A DNA stretch of 61,756 bases from Priapulus caudatus. Lineage: Eukaryota > Priapulida > Priapulimorpha > Priapulimorphida > Priapulidae. Numbering within the stretch: the stretch's first letter is position 1; each line of letters opens with the position of its first letter. Position numbers and translations under genes: made by a program. Shown here one piece after another: positions 11,144-22,489 of this stretch. The notes below the pieces were generated by a model. It was given only the letters and a program-made list of their open reading frames with translations, made no database searches and was not told the DNA's origin. The DNA is taken from the NCBI RefSeq assembly GCF_000485595.1, contig NW_014577156.1, positions 146,717 through 208,472 of the forward strand, read 5' to 3'.

Positions 11144-11736
11144 CGGACAATCATGCGATTCTACAAGCTGCATCTGACTACGTCAGCTGAGCTAATAACA
11201 TAAGCAGTGCACACGCATTCATTTACTTACACACACAGACATATATACAGGAAAACACGTGCGTTCACACCTGTCCGTCTCAGTAACAACCGCCGTCTCC
11301 CTCAAGGGCCACTAACATATTTACATTTCAATTAGCACAACTATTCAGCCCAAATCAGGCAAATCATCAAACAAACAGTCGAATCGATAACACTAGCTGC
11401 AGCATATAGTATATACTTTGCACGTGGGGCCTTGGCCTTAGGCTCAGGTACACACTCGAGGGGCACTCCATATATTAATTGTATGGTAGCCAGGTATGTG
11501 CCGCGGTTATGACCCCCATTTTTACCTTCAAATTTCCGCACCGGAGACCCCACTTTTTCACATATTTCCTGTCCCGGAGCATAGGCCCTACTTTTTTCCA
11601 TTCTGGAGACCCATGAATTCTCATGAATTGGTCCCTTGGCATGTTTTCTGTATTGCGGGGATTCCGGTCCCGTTCTAATGACGCCAAGGCCATGGTGCTA
11701 CCGCGGCCGCGGAGAGCGTGTCACTGCCTTTTCTTA
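11144..11736. other. intergenic DNA with degenerate minisatellite
   Basis: No gene seen. Between about 11505 and 11670 a loosely repeated 40-50-bp unit with 'CCGGAGACCCC..TTTT' recurs; related units reappear at 12440-12660. Confidence 0.5.
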
Positions 11737-12198
11737 AGTTGGGTTTACACTACCGACTTCATGCAGTCAAATTGGCGAATTGTACCAGTTTCACTGTTGT
11801 AGAACCGACAATCGGCAGTGTAAACATAAAGGTCGTGCAACCAACTGGCTGGGAGGTGGGGGGAGGGGAGAGATTAGGACAGGTCCTATTTTCCCATCTC
11901 GGTATTGCTGAATTGTATAGGTTTTTGCCATGCAGGCCACTCATAGAAGAGCAATCAGGAGGTGTGTCCCTCCACCTAGGGGAAGGACGTTTTTTTCGGC
12001 GCCACGCTGGCGGCATGGAATATGTATGCAAAAATGTGTATCCGCGTCGCCCCACCGTGTGCACACTAGGGGTCAAATGTTGAAACGTTTGCCGCCTCAC
12101 GGTCGATAACGTAAGAGCTTTGAACATATATAGAGAGGTTGGTAGAAAGAAGAAAAATGCCAAGTAGCCTGCATAAAGTCGGTAGTGTAAACCCAGCT
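11737..12198. mobile_element. Harbinger-like MITE with TTA target duplication
   Basis: Inverted ends with the core GGGTTTACACTACCGACTT (left) and AAGTCGGTAGTGTAAACCC (right) span 462 bp and are flanked on both sides by TTA (11734-11736, 12199-12201). A 3-bp TTA/TWA duplication is characteristic of PIF/Harbinger elements. The interior frames are not a transposase. Confidence 0.75.
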
Positions 12199-12439
12199 TT
12201 ATGTTATTACCTTTTTCAATAATAAAACAACAAAAAGCAGTGACACATACGTAGACGGGACACAAATACAACGACAGCACTGCACTCACGGTGCATGTAC
12301 CATAATTATATATATACCGTACCATTACTACCATGTCTGGTTAGTGCTTGAGATCGTTGAGCGCGCGCGGTGCACAGTCACAACAGTTCCACGTACACTG
12401 ACGTGTGTAGGCTGCACTAGAACCGTGTATTTGTATAGC

Positions 12440-12660
12440 AGCAGTTAATTTTGGAGACTTCTTTTTCAAGCAAATCCTAGTTCTAGAGACCCCCTCTTGC
12501 AAATATGGCCAGTGCCGGAGACACCATCTTGCCAACACGTCCAGTTCCGGAAACCCTCTTGCAAACACATATGTCCAGTTCCAGAGTATCATGCTTTACA
12601 TCAAACTCTAGTTCCGGAAACCTTCATTTGATGTGCTGAGTTAGTACCGGAGCCCCCCAA
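12440..12660. repeat. degenerate minisatellite, about 45-50 bp unit
   Basis: Repeated 'AGTTCCGGA.ACC..CTTGCAAACA' units, four to five copies, diverged. No gene. Confidence 0.6.
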
Positions 12661-13174
12661 TTCCATCTCTCATGTGGCACATACCTACCCTATTTTGTAG
12701 GGAGTGCCCCCCCTGGGGGGGTACACTCAGCTTCTAGTTCATTGTTCTAGTTCTAGTTTCAGCTGTACAACAATGGTCAATTACCAGGGCATAAGCTTAT
12801 GGGCAATTCCAAGCAAACATGGACAAGACACCAAAAAATAAAATCGATGTCACAACTTTCTTTCCACTTCTAAGTTATAGCTAACATATAAGTAAGTAAA
12901 CATAAATCAACTTTTTTCAAGGGTTCTGTGTCGCATTGTGCAAAGGCAGACCTGTTTTCCCAAACTGTTCTTAGACGCATTAAAAGTGAGCATGCCAAGG
13001 AGATTTCTTCTAAGTTGTATATTTTCTCCATGAAAGATTCTTCCATCAAAAGTTTAATATGTTTGATTAGGACCATGAGTCATGACCCATCTGTTACAAT
13101 CCAAAGTAAATTCCAAGTTGCCTCTTCCATTCAAGCCGTACAGTGAGTGTACCTGTTAAAGCTTCAATGTGGTG

Positions 13175-13391
13175 TAATGCGACTGACCGAAAGATGATTT
13201 GTTTTCAATTATAGCAAAAATCCACTGATTATTTTATTGGCATTTCAAATATGCGTCTACACCTAATACCAAGTCTGAAATGACTACGGAATTGAAAGCT
13301 TTAGTCAGCATTATTTAATAACGAGCCAACAAGAATTGTAATGCGACTAACCGGTAATGCGACTGACCAGTGTACCGTAATGCGACTGACC
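13175..13391 (+). repeat. left cluster of TAATGCGACTGACC motifs
   Basis: Copies at 13175, 13339 (one base different), 13355 and 13378, all on the plus strand. Their placement just inside a transposon end suggests transposase binding sites. Confidence 0.8.
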
Positions 13392-14070
13392 AAATCTGAT
13401 TTCAAGAAGAGGATGCAAACAGATCAGCAAAGCCAGAGATCTTAGTCATGACTAAATAGAGGACAGCAGAGATATGTACAGCTGCAGAGATGTCACTAAT
13501 GAATGGATAGAGGGCAGCATTGTTTTATAAACCTACCCAGTACCCACAATGCACTTCTACAAAGCACATGGTTATAATATAAGCACATGTTTTGTGCTAG
13601 TCACAGTACTTAGGCAGTTTTGAACACTCCTGTTTTCACTTGTTTGTACAGAAAAAGACACAGGTAAGTAAATACAGGGTTCCCACTCAAATGGTTAGCT
13701 TAAATTTAAGGACTTTCATGGATTTGCGCGAGCTTTGGAGGACCTTCCATCACACGTGAAGATTGTGTTCTTGTGGTCCGATGGCCTGCAGTCACAGTTC
13801 AAGAACAAGTTTGAAGCTGCAGCAATTAAAGATCTTGAGAAAAAGCATGATGTCAAAATCAAATGGTCTTTCTTTTCAACATCACATGGAAAGGGGCCTG
13901 TTGACGGAATCGGGGGTGCAGCAAAGAGGTTTGTGTGGGATGCTGTAAGATTGCGGAAGCATAGCGTCAGAAATGCAGAAACCTTTGCAATTGCCGCATC
14001 CAACATGCCCAAAGTCAAGGTACATAAACTTACAGCAGCTGACATCAATGCAAGAAAAAAATCTTGACCT

Positions 14071-15438
14071 CAGGCATGAAAATGACCGGTAAAGAAAAAC
14101 ACTGAAAACCCCCGAGGCAGGGGGGGGGGAACCCCGAAGCGGGGGGGAGGTGAACCCTCCCACTGTAGGGAGATTTTTTAATTTTGGGGGTCATAATCAA
14201 AGGCGCCGGAAGTGGGGGGCCGGGGGGCGGCCACCCCTCCAATCCAAAAAGTGGGGGGGGGGGCAAAACCAAAAAGCCCCCCCCAAAAAAGAAGAGTGGG
14301 AAAGAAAAAATATAATGTATGAGCCAAGACTTGTTACAGTAATTATAACGTTCAAAAACTAATTTATACATCCATTTTAAGTTTTCGCTGCGCGCTTTGC
14401 GTGATTGACGCTCACGTCGCACACACGCGCTCACGCACACACGTCACACACATGCGCTCACGCACACACGTCGCACACACGCGCTCACGCACACACGTCG
14501 CACACACGCGCTCACGCACACACGTCACACACATGCGCTCACGCACACACGTCACACACATGCGCTCACGCACACACGCGCTCACGCACACACACGTCAC
14601 ACACACGCGTTCACGCACACACGTCGCACACACGCGCTCACGCACACACGCGCTCACGCACACACGTCGCACACGCACACATGTCGCACACACGCGCTCA
14701 CGCACACACGTCGCACACACGCGCTCACGCACACACGTCGCACACGCACACATGTCGCACACACGCGCTCACGCACACACGTCGCACACGCACACATGTC
14801 GCACACACGCGCTCACGCACACACGTCGCACACACACGCTCACGCACAACAAGTCGCACACACGTGCTCAACGCCACACACGTCGCTATCACACGCGCTC
14901 ACGGCATACACGACGTCACGCGCACACACCACACACGCGCTCACCGCACCACATCACACACTACTGCCTCTCAGCACACATCTCGCTCATACACACGCAC
15001 TCACGCACACACGCGCTCACGCACACACGTCGCACACACGCGCTCACGCACACACGTCGCACACACGCGCTCACGCACACACACATCGCACACACGCCAC
15101 ACACATGCGCTCACGCACACACGCGCACACGCGCTTACGCACACACGTCACACACACGTGCTCACGCACACACGTCGCACACACGCGCTCACTCACACAG
15201 GTCGCACACACACACACACACACACGCTCACGCACACACGTCTACGGCTACGTGTACCAGTCTAGCTTGTTGCCAGCCGCAGTAGACGATCGATAAACCG
15301 TGCGCCTGCATGTACATATGCCCGTGGTAGATTACGAATGCTTCACGTGAACTCGGAAAAAAACGAAACACGTGGAAACAATTCTGGGATCGGGAAAAAA
15401 GCGGAAATCCGTGGAAACGCGAAAAATTTTCATGCCTG
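14071..15438. mobile_element. inserted element with CAGGCATGAAAAT ends, carrying a minisatellite
   Basis: Perfect 13-bp inverted ends CAGGCATGAAAAT (14071-14083) and ATTTTCATGCCTG (15426-15438) abut a direct TGACCT duplication (14065-14070, 15439-15444). The interior has a G-rich stretch (14110-14290) and then the 27-bp minisatellite. There is no transposase. The 'CAGG' ends suggest hAT affinity, but a 6-bp duplication is short for hAT. Confidence 0.75.
14401..15240. repeat. 27-bp minisatellite
   Basis: About 30 units built around 'CGCGCTCACGCACACACGTCG'. The unit length is a multiple of three and the array is stop-free in several frames, giving Thr/His/Ser/Arg- or Cys/Val-rich frames on both strands that should not be read as genes. 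Confidence 0.9.
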
Positions 15439-15886
15439 TGACCTAGATGCGACCTTTGAAAAAGCTAAACAAATCAAAGACATTGCACAGAAGCATTTCA
15501 TCCAGGTTGAAGATGGCAAAGTTGTAGCCTCCCTCATAACTGCTGATGGATATGAGCACACACAGGTAGAGGCAGAGCACACAGACAGTAATGAAAAAGC
15601 AAGTGAGCAGGATGTGGACAACACTGTTGATGAACATGTAGGCCTAAACGTTGGTCAGTGGTGTGTCGTGAAATATGATGGTGAAGTGCATCCAGTTGAA
15701 GTCATGGAGATTGGTGGTCAAGGAGCTTTCCGTGTGTCTGTCATGCATCGAGCAGGTCAAAACTGGAAATGACCAAATCCAAAGGATGACAAAACTTTTT
15801 ACTTGAAGCAGCAAGTAGTTCGCATCATTGAAGAACCTATGATAGCCAACAACCGTGGTCACTTCAAATTCGCACACCACTTTTAA

Positions 15887-16301
15887 ATTCATTCCCAATA
15901 ACTTGGAATATCACGGTTATGTTTAAAACCTGTTTAAAGTTTTAAAATCTGTTTTTAATCAGTCAATGTCAATTAATTGGCAATTTATTCTGAATTTCAT
16001 GTTCGAGTTATATATACCAAAATGTGATGCCCCAAAGATATAAAATTACAACCATATACCGGAATCTGGAAACTTTCAAAAAGCAGCCAAAACTGTTCTG
16101 AGAGCTAGCCTACGTGTATGTGTAGAAAATACATATTTTGACCTTGTCAATAGGATTTTTAAGAGATAAAAGTCAGTCTAAATATTATTTCATCATCTCT
16201 GTGCGTTTGTTTAAGATGTTTACAACGAATAATTCCATTTTTGTCAAAAGAGAACATACATGTGGCTCCATATAGTGATGGCTTAATTGATGGACAAACC
16301 G
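15887..16301. other. transposon interior, 3' of broken ORF
   Basis: AT-rich sequence between the ORF end and the right motif cluster; nothing else recognised. Confidence 0.5.
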
Positions 16302-16695
16302 TAATGCGACTGACCATAATGCAACTAACCAGGGTTTTTCTATCCACAAAGGATACTTTTAAGTTGCTTACCAAATGTAAATACCTTATTTGAGACTTCT
16401 GTGGAGGTCATGTGTTGCATGTAATAAAACTAGTAAAAGTGTTTTGGTTTGAGGAAACTTTTGAATTGTGATAAGTGGATTTTTTGCCATATCCTTTTCG
16501 CATAATGCGACTGACCGATTTTTACGATGTCATGGCGTTCACAGTACAAAGCCTGCAACATTTCCAATAGCATTACTTTAAAGCTTTGGGTGTCAAGTTG
16601 AAATCAGTGTATAAACTTGACAGAAAGACTCACCCTTGTAAAACTGATACCACCAAATTATAGAATTGGCACATAAAAGTGTAATGCGACTGACC
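16302..16695 (+). repeat. right cluster of TAATGCGACTGACC motifs
   Basis: Copies at 16302, 16317 (two bases different), 16503 and 16682, same orientation as the left cluster. The last one ends one base before the right inverted repeat. Confidence 0.8.
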
Positions 16696-16777
16696 GTGGA
16701 ATTGCCCACATGCATACAGCTTACAAGTTCAAGTTATTCACAGTACCCTGTAGCTATGACGTACGTAACACCAAGGA

Positions 16778-16858
16778 GCTAGCTCTAGAACTATATAGCC
16801 CTTCGCTCTGCCACGGGCCTGTGGCAGAGCGAAGGGCTATATATAGTTCTAGAGCTAC
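16778..16858. repeat. near-perfect palindrome (AGCTCTAGAACTATATAGCCC arms)
   Basis: About 38-bp arms containing 'TATAGCCCTTCGCTCTGCCAC' mirrored as 'GTGGCAGAGCGAAGGGCTAT' with almost no loop. The same arms occur at 25605-25775 with a loop of about 100 bp. Probably a foldback MITE. Confidence 0.8.
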
Positions 16859-16897
16859 CAAGGAGCTATATATACTATACAATACTACTTACTGTAC

Positions 16898-17225
16898 GTG
16901 ATGTCACGATCATCGATTATACTCGATCATCGGTTTGACAGTGGCTCGAAACCAAGCGCTTGGTATCAAAATCACATAATCGATTTCTCAAAAAAAAACT
17001 GGAAACAGTGAATCGAGAATCAGTAGCCCCTACATGATTATAGCACGCAGTACGAAACAGCTCAAAACAAACAGTAAACAGGGCTAAAAACAACATGCAC
17101 CACAACGTACATGCAACACGACTTACCGCACACGCAAGGCATCAACACCCGATAACCGATTGTACACGTCATCATTACTTGGTCCAACCGCATGATGCGC
17201 TTACAAAATTACAACCCGATTGAAC
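16898..17225. other. partial copy of hAT-like end sequence plus unassigned DNA
   Basis: 'GTGATGTCACGATCATCGATTAT' resembles the right end of the element at 6953-8685. The remainder is unassigned; no gene. Confidence 0.45.
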
Positions 17226-17230
17226 AACAC

Positions 17231-17512
17231 TACTATACTAGCGCTGAGAGGCGTCTAGTCCCCATCGGTACTATCGAGGGTCACTTGGTACGGTTCGATT
17301 ATATCAGAACGTACCCTGCGTACTATCTCTAATATGCCGACCGCTACCTCGCCTACTCCACTAACAGTCAAGAGAGTCGCCTACGCCTACTCCCTACACC
17401 TAACCTAACACATATCAGATAGTTACCAAGGTACCGTTCCGATATATGCGAACCGTACCAGCAGGCCAGGGTACCCTCCGATAGTACCCTGCTGGGAGGG
17501 GAATAGAATCTA
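17231..17512. mobile_element. degenerate foldback element (GCTGAGAGG family)
   Basis: Starts with GCTGAGAGGC, ends with CTATGAGC, and contains 'TCGCCTACTCCACTAAC' and 'GTCGCCTACGCCTACTCC' as in the copies at 19035, 24237 and 45111. The telomere-like core is reduced to CTACACCTAACCTAAC. No clean target duplication. Confidence 0.65.
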
Positions 17513-18037
17513 TGAGCACTACTACCCGACATGCTCTACAGGCTCTACGACTGGTTTACACGGTTCCTGAGAAGAAGGTTGCGCCCCTGCCCGCCCCCTG
17601 CCACCTGGCCTGAACATAAGCAGGAGTAAGCGAAAGCGTGACGACATAGCTGAGAAGCAGAGAGTTAATTATATTAGCAGAGCCTCCGCGCGGGGCGATG
17701 ATGCCGCCACGAGCGCAGAGGCACCATACTTAGGAAATCAATGGTAAAACCCAGTCTTACTTCATTTTCCATGGCCGGGTCCGTACGATAGTCTCCGTGT
17801 GACAACATGCCACCAGCATATACCTATATATATATATCTCATCACACTGCTTTAGCATGCAGTGTTCTAAATTGCGCTCTTCTCTCTCCTCTCTTCTTCT
17901 TCTCTCTCTCTCTCTCTTATATAAGTATTTATATATATATTATTAGTATATATATATCCTGTGGCCTTGCCGGAACTGTACACGTGCTATGTCCTAGAGC
18001 TAAACACAGGCCTACTCGGTACCTGTATGTGCTATAT
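17513..18037. other. intergenic DNA
   Basis: GC-variable sequence with a CT-rich tract (17880-17920) and TA repeats. No gene recognised. Confidence 0.4.
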
Positions 18038-18085
18038 CAAGAGTAGATAATAAAACATAATAACGTGTTTTATTATCTACTCTTG
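18038..18085. repeat. small hairpin element
   Basis: Perfect 20-bp arms CAAGAGTAGATAATAAAACA and its complement around an 8-bp loop. Related to the hairpins at 32249, 49337, 57926 and 3953. Confidence 0.8.
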
Positions 18086-18239
18086 GCTTAACCCGACCAG
18101 GCTGTGTGACTAACGTCAATATGCAGTATTCTAATCCTAGCAATACCATTTCTTGGAGCTACTCTTGGCTATATGTGTGCGTCGCAAAAAATAAGTCATA
18201 AATAAGATAGCTCCAATATGTATAGACAATCGGTCGCAC

Positions 18240-18985
18240 CACAGGCACTTTGGAACGTCTCAATAAAAAAAAAAAAAGGCAAATAAACACGAAATGTACC
18301 AAAGTCTTAATGCTTCTCCATACTCTATTTCGCCTATAATCACTTGTAAATACCGGTCTAATGCTCATCTGCAACACACAAGTACACCGCACGCCCGCCC
18401 TGTGATCAGTCTCTCTTATTCATGTTGTTTGTGCACGCAGCACAGAGCGGGCGTGCGGTGTACTTGTGTGTTGCAGATGAGCATTAGACCGGTATTTACA
18501 GGTGATTATAGGCGAAATAGAGTATAGACAGGGTTCATAGTAGTAAGACACATGTTGAAATAAGGACTTATAAGACCCTTTCTGGAGGCCAAAATAAGAC
18601 TTTTTTATGCGCTTTGTGATAGATCAACAACTATTAAAGTACACTAATAATATTTATATACACATTTGCACAGCAGATTTAATTATTCCATATTATATAT
18701 ACAGCAATTCTTACTCTAAGTCGAGAACAGTTTATAAAACAATTTATATGAAATATTGTAGGTTGCCAAAAATAAGGACTATTAAGTACTTAATTTTCTA
18801 ATATTTCACCAAAAATAAGTACTAATAAGGGCCCTTATTTTATTTTTGGCAAAATAAGTACTTATATATAAGACTTTGGAAGACCTGGCCGCTACGAACC
18901 CTGATTGAGAAGCATTAAGACTTTGGTACATTTCGTGTTTATTTACCAATTTTTTATTTTATTGAGACGTTCCAAGTGCCTGTGG
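18240..18985. mobile_element. long palindromic MITE interrupted by another MITE
   Basis: Outer arms ('GGCACTTTGGAACGTCTCAA' … 'TTGAGACGTTCCAAGTGCC') and inner arms of about 85 bp (18318-18402 against 18438-18522, with 'GTGTACTTGTGTGTTGCAGA') form one large foldback. The right arm is split at 18529-18903 by a separate insertion. Related arm sequence occurs inside 46675-47534. Confidence 0.75.
18529..18903. mobile_element. CAGGGTTC-ended MITE nested in the palindrome
   Basis: Ends CAGGGTTCATAG and CTACGAACCCTG are inverted with one mismatch, typical of hAT-type MITEs. The interior is rich in AATAAG/CTTATT. An 8-bp duplication is not clear. Confidence 0.65.
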
Positions 18986-19034
18986 CCGTGGGTCGCACAG
19001 CCTGGTTCGGCTAAAATAAGATGCACCAATTTAC

Positions 19035-19330
19035 GCTGAGAGGGTTTACCGGTATGTCCCCCGGGTACTGCCGGAATGGGTACGGTCCCGTATACCAGAA
19101 CGTACCCTGGTACTATCTAATAATATGCCGGACCGTACCTCGCCTACTCCACTAACGAGTCTAGGGAGTCGCCTACGCCTACTCCACTAACGAGTCTAGG
19201 GAGTCGCCTACGCCTACTCCTTAACCCTAACCCTAACCCTAACCCTAATCCTAACCCTACCCATACCAAATAGTGACCAGGGTACGTTCCGGCAGTACGG
19301 TACCCTTGGGGAGATAGAGTCCCTATGAGC
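19035..19330. mobile_element. Mutator-like foldback with telomere-like core and 9-bp target duplication
   Basis: Flanked by perfect direct repeats CCAATTTAC (19026-19034, 19331-19339). Ends GCTGAGAGGG and CCCTATGAGC are inverted; subterminal 'GGGTACTGCCGGAA' and 'GTACGTTCCGGCAGTAC' extend the inverted repeat. The core holds (CCCTAA)n at about 19221-19260 and two tandem 'GTCGCCTACGCCTACTCC' blocks. A 9-bp duplication fits Mutator-like elements. Confidence 0.8.
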
Positions 19331-19339
19331 CCAATTTAC

Positions 19340-21682
19340 AGTCTACTAACCCGACCAGGCTGTGTGACTAACGTCAATACACTAGGTATTCTAACCCTAG
19401 CAATACCGTTTCTTGGAGCTATATTAACAGTAACAGTAACACTAACACTAACTAACAGTAACAGTCTACAACTTACAAGAAACATATGTGTTACAAACCA
19501 ATGCACTAATACTAATAGTAATACAAAATACGAATATTACCCTACGTACGTACTTTATGGTATATAATAATCCAACGTGCACACTACTGACAGTGACAGT
19601 AGCATTTACAACATCCTCCAGTGAAGTTGTACAACGATGAACGAACAGTAACAACAAACGCACATGCAAGACTCGCGACCGCCGAAGGTGCAATCGATAT
19701 TTACCAAACTTGTTGCTTCATCTATGCTTCAATCGGCACACCTCGGCTTTTTCCGGCGTACGTTCGTCGTTGGCAGAGAGATCTAAGCGCCACCAAGCGG
19801 GTGTTGCTATCCCCCGGGCGCGTGATTTTTTTTCTTAGGTGAGAATAGACCATCATAGGATCCTATACTTAGGATTTGAATTTCAGGAGCTGAAAAATAG
19901 TATTTCGACCGTTTTCGGCCAAGTGGCAATATTAAAGCTAGGTAGCCATGTACTTCAGCTGTGCACCATTAGAATTATGACATATTAGATTGTCCGGCGT
20001 TTTAAAAAAATATCGCAAATTTACTACACAACACCACATTTGTGCCTGAAAAACAGTCGCGCAGTTTAATGGGGGCCATACATTGAAAGAGTTCGTTTTA
20101 AATTACCAGTAACCATCCACCCATCTCAATGTGCATGTCATTGCCACACACGATAGCCAGCCTAAATAATGCAACCACAATACGTCGCGTCAGCTTTAGT
20201 GCACGAGTTGCGGGCCCTCCGCTTGGTCGGCCGATGACGCGTCACATCCTCTAACCTAGCAGGGTAATGAACCGGAAGTGATTTAATAGTGGTCACGTGT
20301 CTGTATAGAAACGTTTTTTTCTCGGAATCTGTCAAACGCAATAAAATTCGTTCCGACAAACACCGCTGCACATGGGTGCAAAATTTTTGTATAATTCGCC
20401 GTACGATTTTTGAGTTTTGGCGATTTCTTCGACCCCACCCTCCCGGCTTCAAGGCGATTCCGGTGCCCGTCTGCTTCGCGGAATGCCAAGTCGGTGCATA
20501 GTTCGAGTAGTCGCTAGAGTTTAATAGAATGATTTACATTGAATAAAATTGCATTCACCTATGCGAAACTTGATATTCTATGTGATCAATAAAAAATAAA
20601 TATTTAAATCGCACGTCGAAAACGATTTCTCGGTAATTTAGAATGCCACATGATCGGACATAAAAAACGGGTCAAATTTTGCATTAGATTGAATATTTTT
20701 CTGAAAATAAAAGTGTTTTTTGTCAAATTTGATGCTAAACGAACGCGACATGTCTAATTGTTGTCTGCTATGCTAAAAATTAGCACTCGGAAGCAATCCG
20801 TTATTTTTTTATAGCGATTCAAGCGGCTGTGAGAATTGTACACCAGGTGGCGCTATCACATCATAGTGCTATTGGTAGACGTTCTATTTATGTGCTCCAA
20901 CAATGATGGTTGGAGGCATTTTTGATCATATCTCATAGAACCACCAGTTACTCCCCCAGCCAAGTCATACATGCTGCCTCTGTTCACTGAATCTCCTAAC
21001 AGCCCAATAATGGTGTGGCATGTCTTTCCAACTGAATGAGGGTGGCAGCAAGAATCGCCTGACTCAGTGCCAACTCCAGTCTACATCACAATTCCTACCA
21101 TTTCTCGGGACATGCAACAGCTTGTCACTTGCTAGTGTAAGACAGACTGTAAGGCTCCTTGCAAGTGCTGTGTGCACAGGCAGCCCTGCATGTTTCTCTG
21201 TAGATGCCCTGGGTTCTTGTTCCCATACACATATGATGAGGGAGGTACAGAAAGATGAGAGCCCAGCTGAATGAAGGAATGTGTTTGGATGTGCTTACAT
21301 TGTCAATACAGTCTCCGGACAAATTCTGGTGTGGTATATGTTTTATCAAAACGTCAACTTTGTGTATTATTTCTTGAATTTTACCTCTAAATATATTCCA
21401 AATGCCAAATTAATGCCAAAAATGAATTCATGCAGTGACCTCAAATTAGCTAAAAAAAAACATGTCACAATAGTTTTTATGACAAACGGTTCAGGAGTTG
21501 TGAGTCGACCAAGTTTTCCAAAATGGCCACCAGCAGCCATCTTGGATTTTGAGATAGAACGTGTCTTTGGATAATTTTGTTTCTGGTGCCCTAAGGAAAG
21601 TTTATGACAAAGGGGACATTTGTAGCATGAGTTGAAGTAAAAAACACTTAGCATGTCTACTATTAGGCAGTTTCGAAGGTCA
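19340..21682. other. intergenic DNA, nothing recognised
   Basis: About 2.3 kb without a convincing gene. Noted: a short AACAGTAACAGT tract (19425-19460), moderately GC-rich sequence at 20160-20520, and 'CCAAAATGGCC…CATCTTGGA' around 21520-21550. Open frames are short and have no recognisable motif. Confidence 0.45.
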
Positions 21683-22055
21683 TTGTGAAATGGGGGTAGG
21701 ACGCGGTCTGGGAGAACGCGGGTACATGTGCGTGCAGGATGTTTGTAGGATCGAGTTTTGGGGGGGATATATCAAACTGCATGCAGCGCCCCTCTTCGCA
21801 CACTCAGGATACCAATAGTAGATTGAGCCAATGAGCGAGAGCGCCATCTGTCGTGGAGTTTGGGGATATATATGACAGAGATGTAAGAGTCGAGATTCTG
21901 GTGCTGGTCGCGAGAGAAAGCGCGTGCCACGCGCGTGTGCGTGGTTTTGTGTTTCTTTGTGCGATGTGTCTACTACACTGTATGATTTATTAAAGATTAT
22001 TCCGGTTACAACACAAGTTTTGGCTTTACATCATCATTCTTGTTTACAATGCTGA
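21683..22055 (+). other. possible solo LTR
   Basis: An arrangement like an LTR: a TATA-like 'GGGGATATATATGACAG', then GC-rich sequence, then 'TTATTAAAGATTATTCCGG' as a polyadenylation-like signal about 130 bp later. Ends and target duplication could not be fixed, and no internal retroelement frame is adjacent. Confidence 0.3.
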
Positions 22056-22489
22056 TGGGCTGTTGTAGCAGTTTCTTTACATGTAAGAGTGTCTTTACAT
22101 GTTGCGATGTCACACCATATAGATTCTGTTTCAAATTGGTTTGTGAACTTTTCGTTTGTTACGTTGTTTTCGTTTAAATCAGAGTGAATATATAACATAA
22201 TAAAACATATCTATGGTTTGACTGGGTGTTGTGTTGTTTTTCTCTCTCGAGAGAGGGCGCTGCGACTAACATGTAACGGGAATGTTATAATCGGGCATTG
22301 TTGTCGTTCGACGTGTCTGTTAGTGTTTACATATACATTATCATGGTGTGTATCAGTATGTAGTATTTACTAGTATTCCACGACTGTTGGCGATTAAGTA
22401 AACATCGTATGGTGTGAAAATACTCTTAACGTAGCTTCTACTGCGTTTGTAGACTTCAGAAAGGAAATAGTTTGATCCGTGGAAAATCT
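22056..22489. other. intergenic DNA
   Basis: AT-rich, nothing recognised. Confidence 0.4.

Larger units (their letters stand above)
13699..15886 (+). pseudogene. transposase-like protein, disrupted
   Basis: Two pieces of one protein. The first (13699-14064) has WSDGLQSQFKN, WSFFSTSHGKGPVDGIGG and AAKRFVWDAVRLR, a conserved block of a transposon protein family seen in many invertebrate genomes. The second (from 15439) has VGQWCVVKYDGE, SVMHRAGQNWK and, at the end, VVRIIEEP…NRGHFKF. A 1368-bp element with a TGACCT target duplication separates them. Further lesions are a frame slip of one base around the A-run at 14054-14061 and a TGA at 15770-15772 where the family has Trp (WKWP). The same frame continues to TAA at 15884-15886. 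I recognise the domains from invertebrate repeats but cannot name the superfamily. Confidence 0.7.
12801..16707 (+). mobile_element. 3.9-kb DNA transposon, decayed (candidate)
   Basis: Perfect 11-bp inverted ends GGGCAATTCCA (12801-12811) and TGGAATTGCCC (16697-16707). Inside are a broken transposase-like ORF (13699-15886) and eight copies of a 14-bp motif, four near each end. One motif copy sits directly against the right inverted repeat. A target duplication was not found. A minor open frame at 12928-13146 may be an earlier exon of the element. Another element (14071-15438) has been inserted within it. Confidence 0.6.

Noticed and set aside
10326-11177. Frames of 230-283 codons
   Set aside because: They exist only because the 634-base gap contains no stop codons.
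11759-12334. 191-codon minus-strand frame
   Set aside because: It spans a Harbinger-like MITE and its flank, has no recognisable domain, and competes with a frame on the other strand.
14401-15296. Open frames of up to 294 codons on both strands
   Set aside because: They run through a 27-bp minisatellite whose unit is a multiple of three; composition is only Thr/His/Ser/Arg or Cys/Val and no homology-like segment is present.
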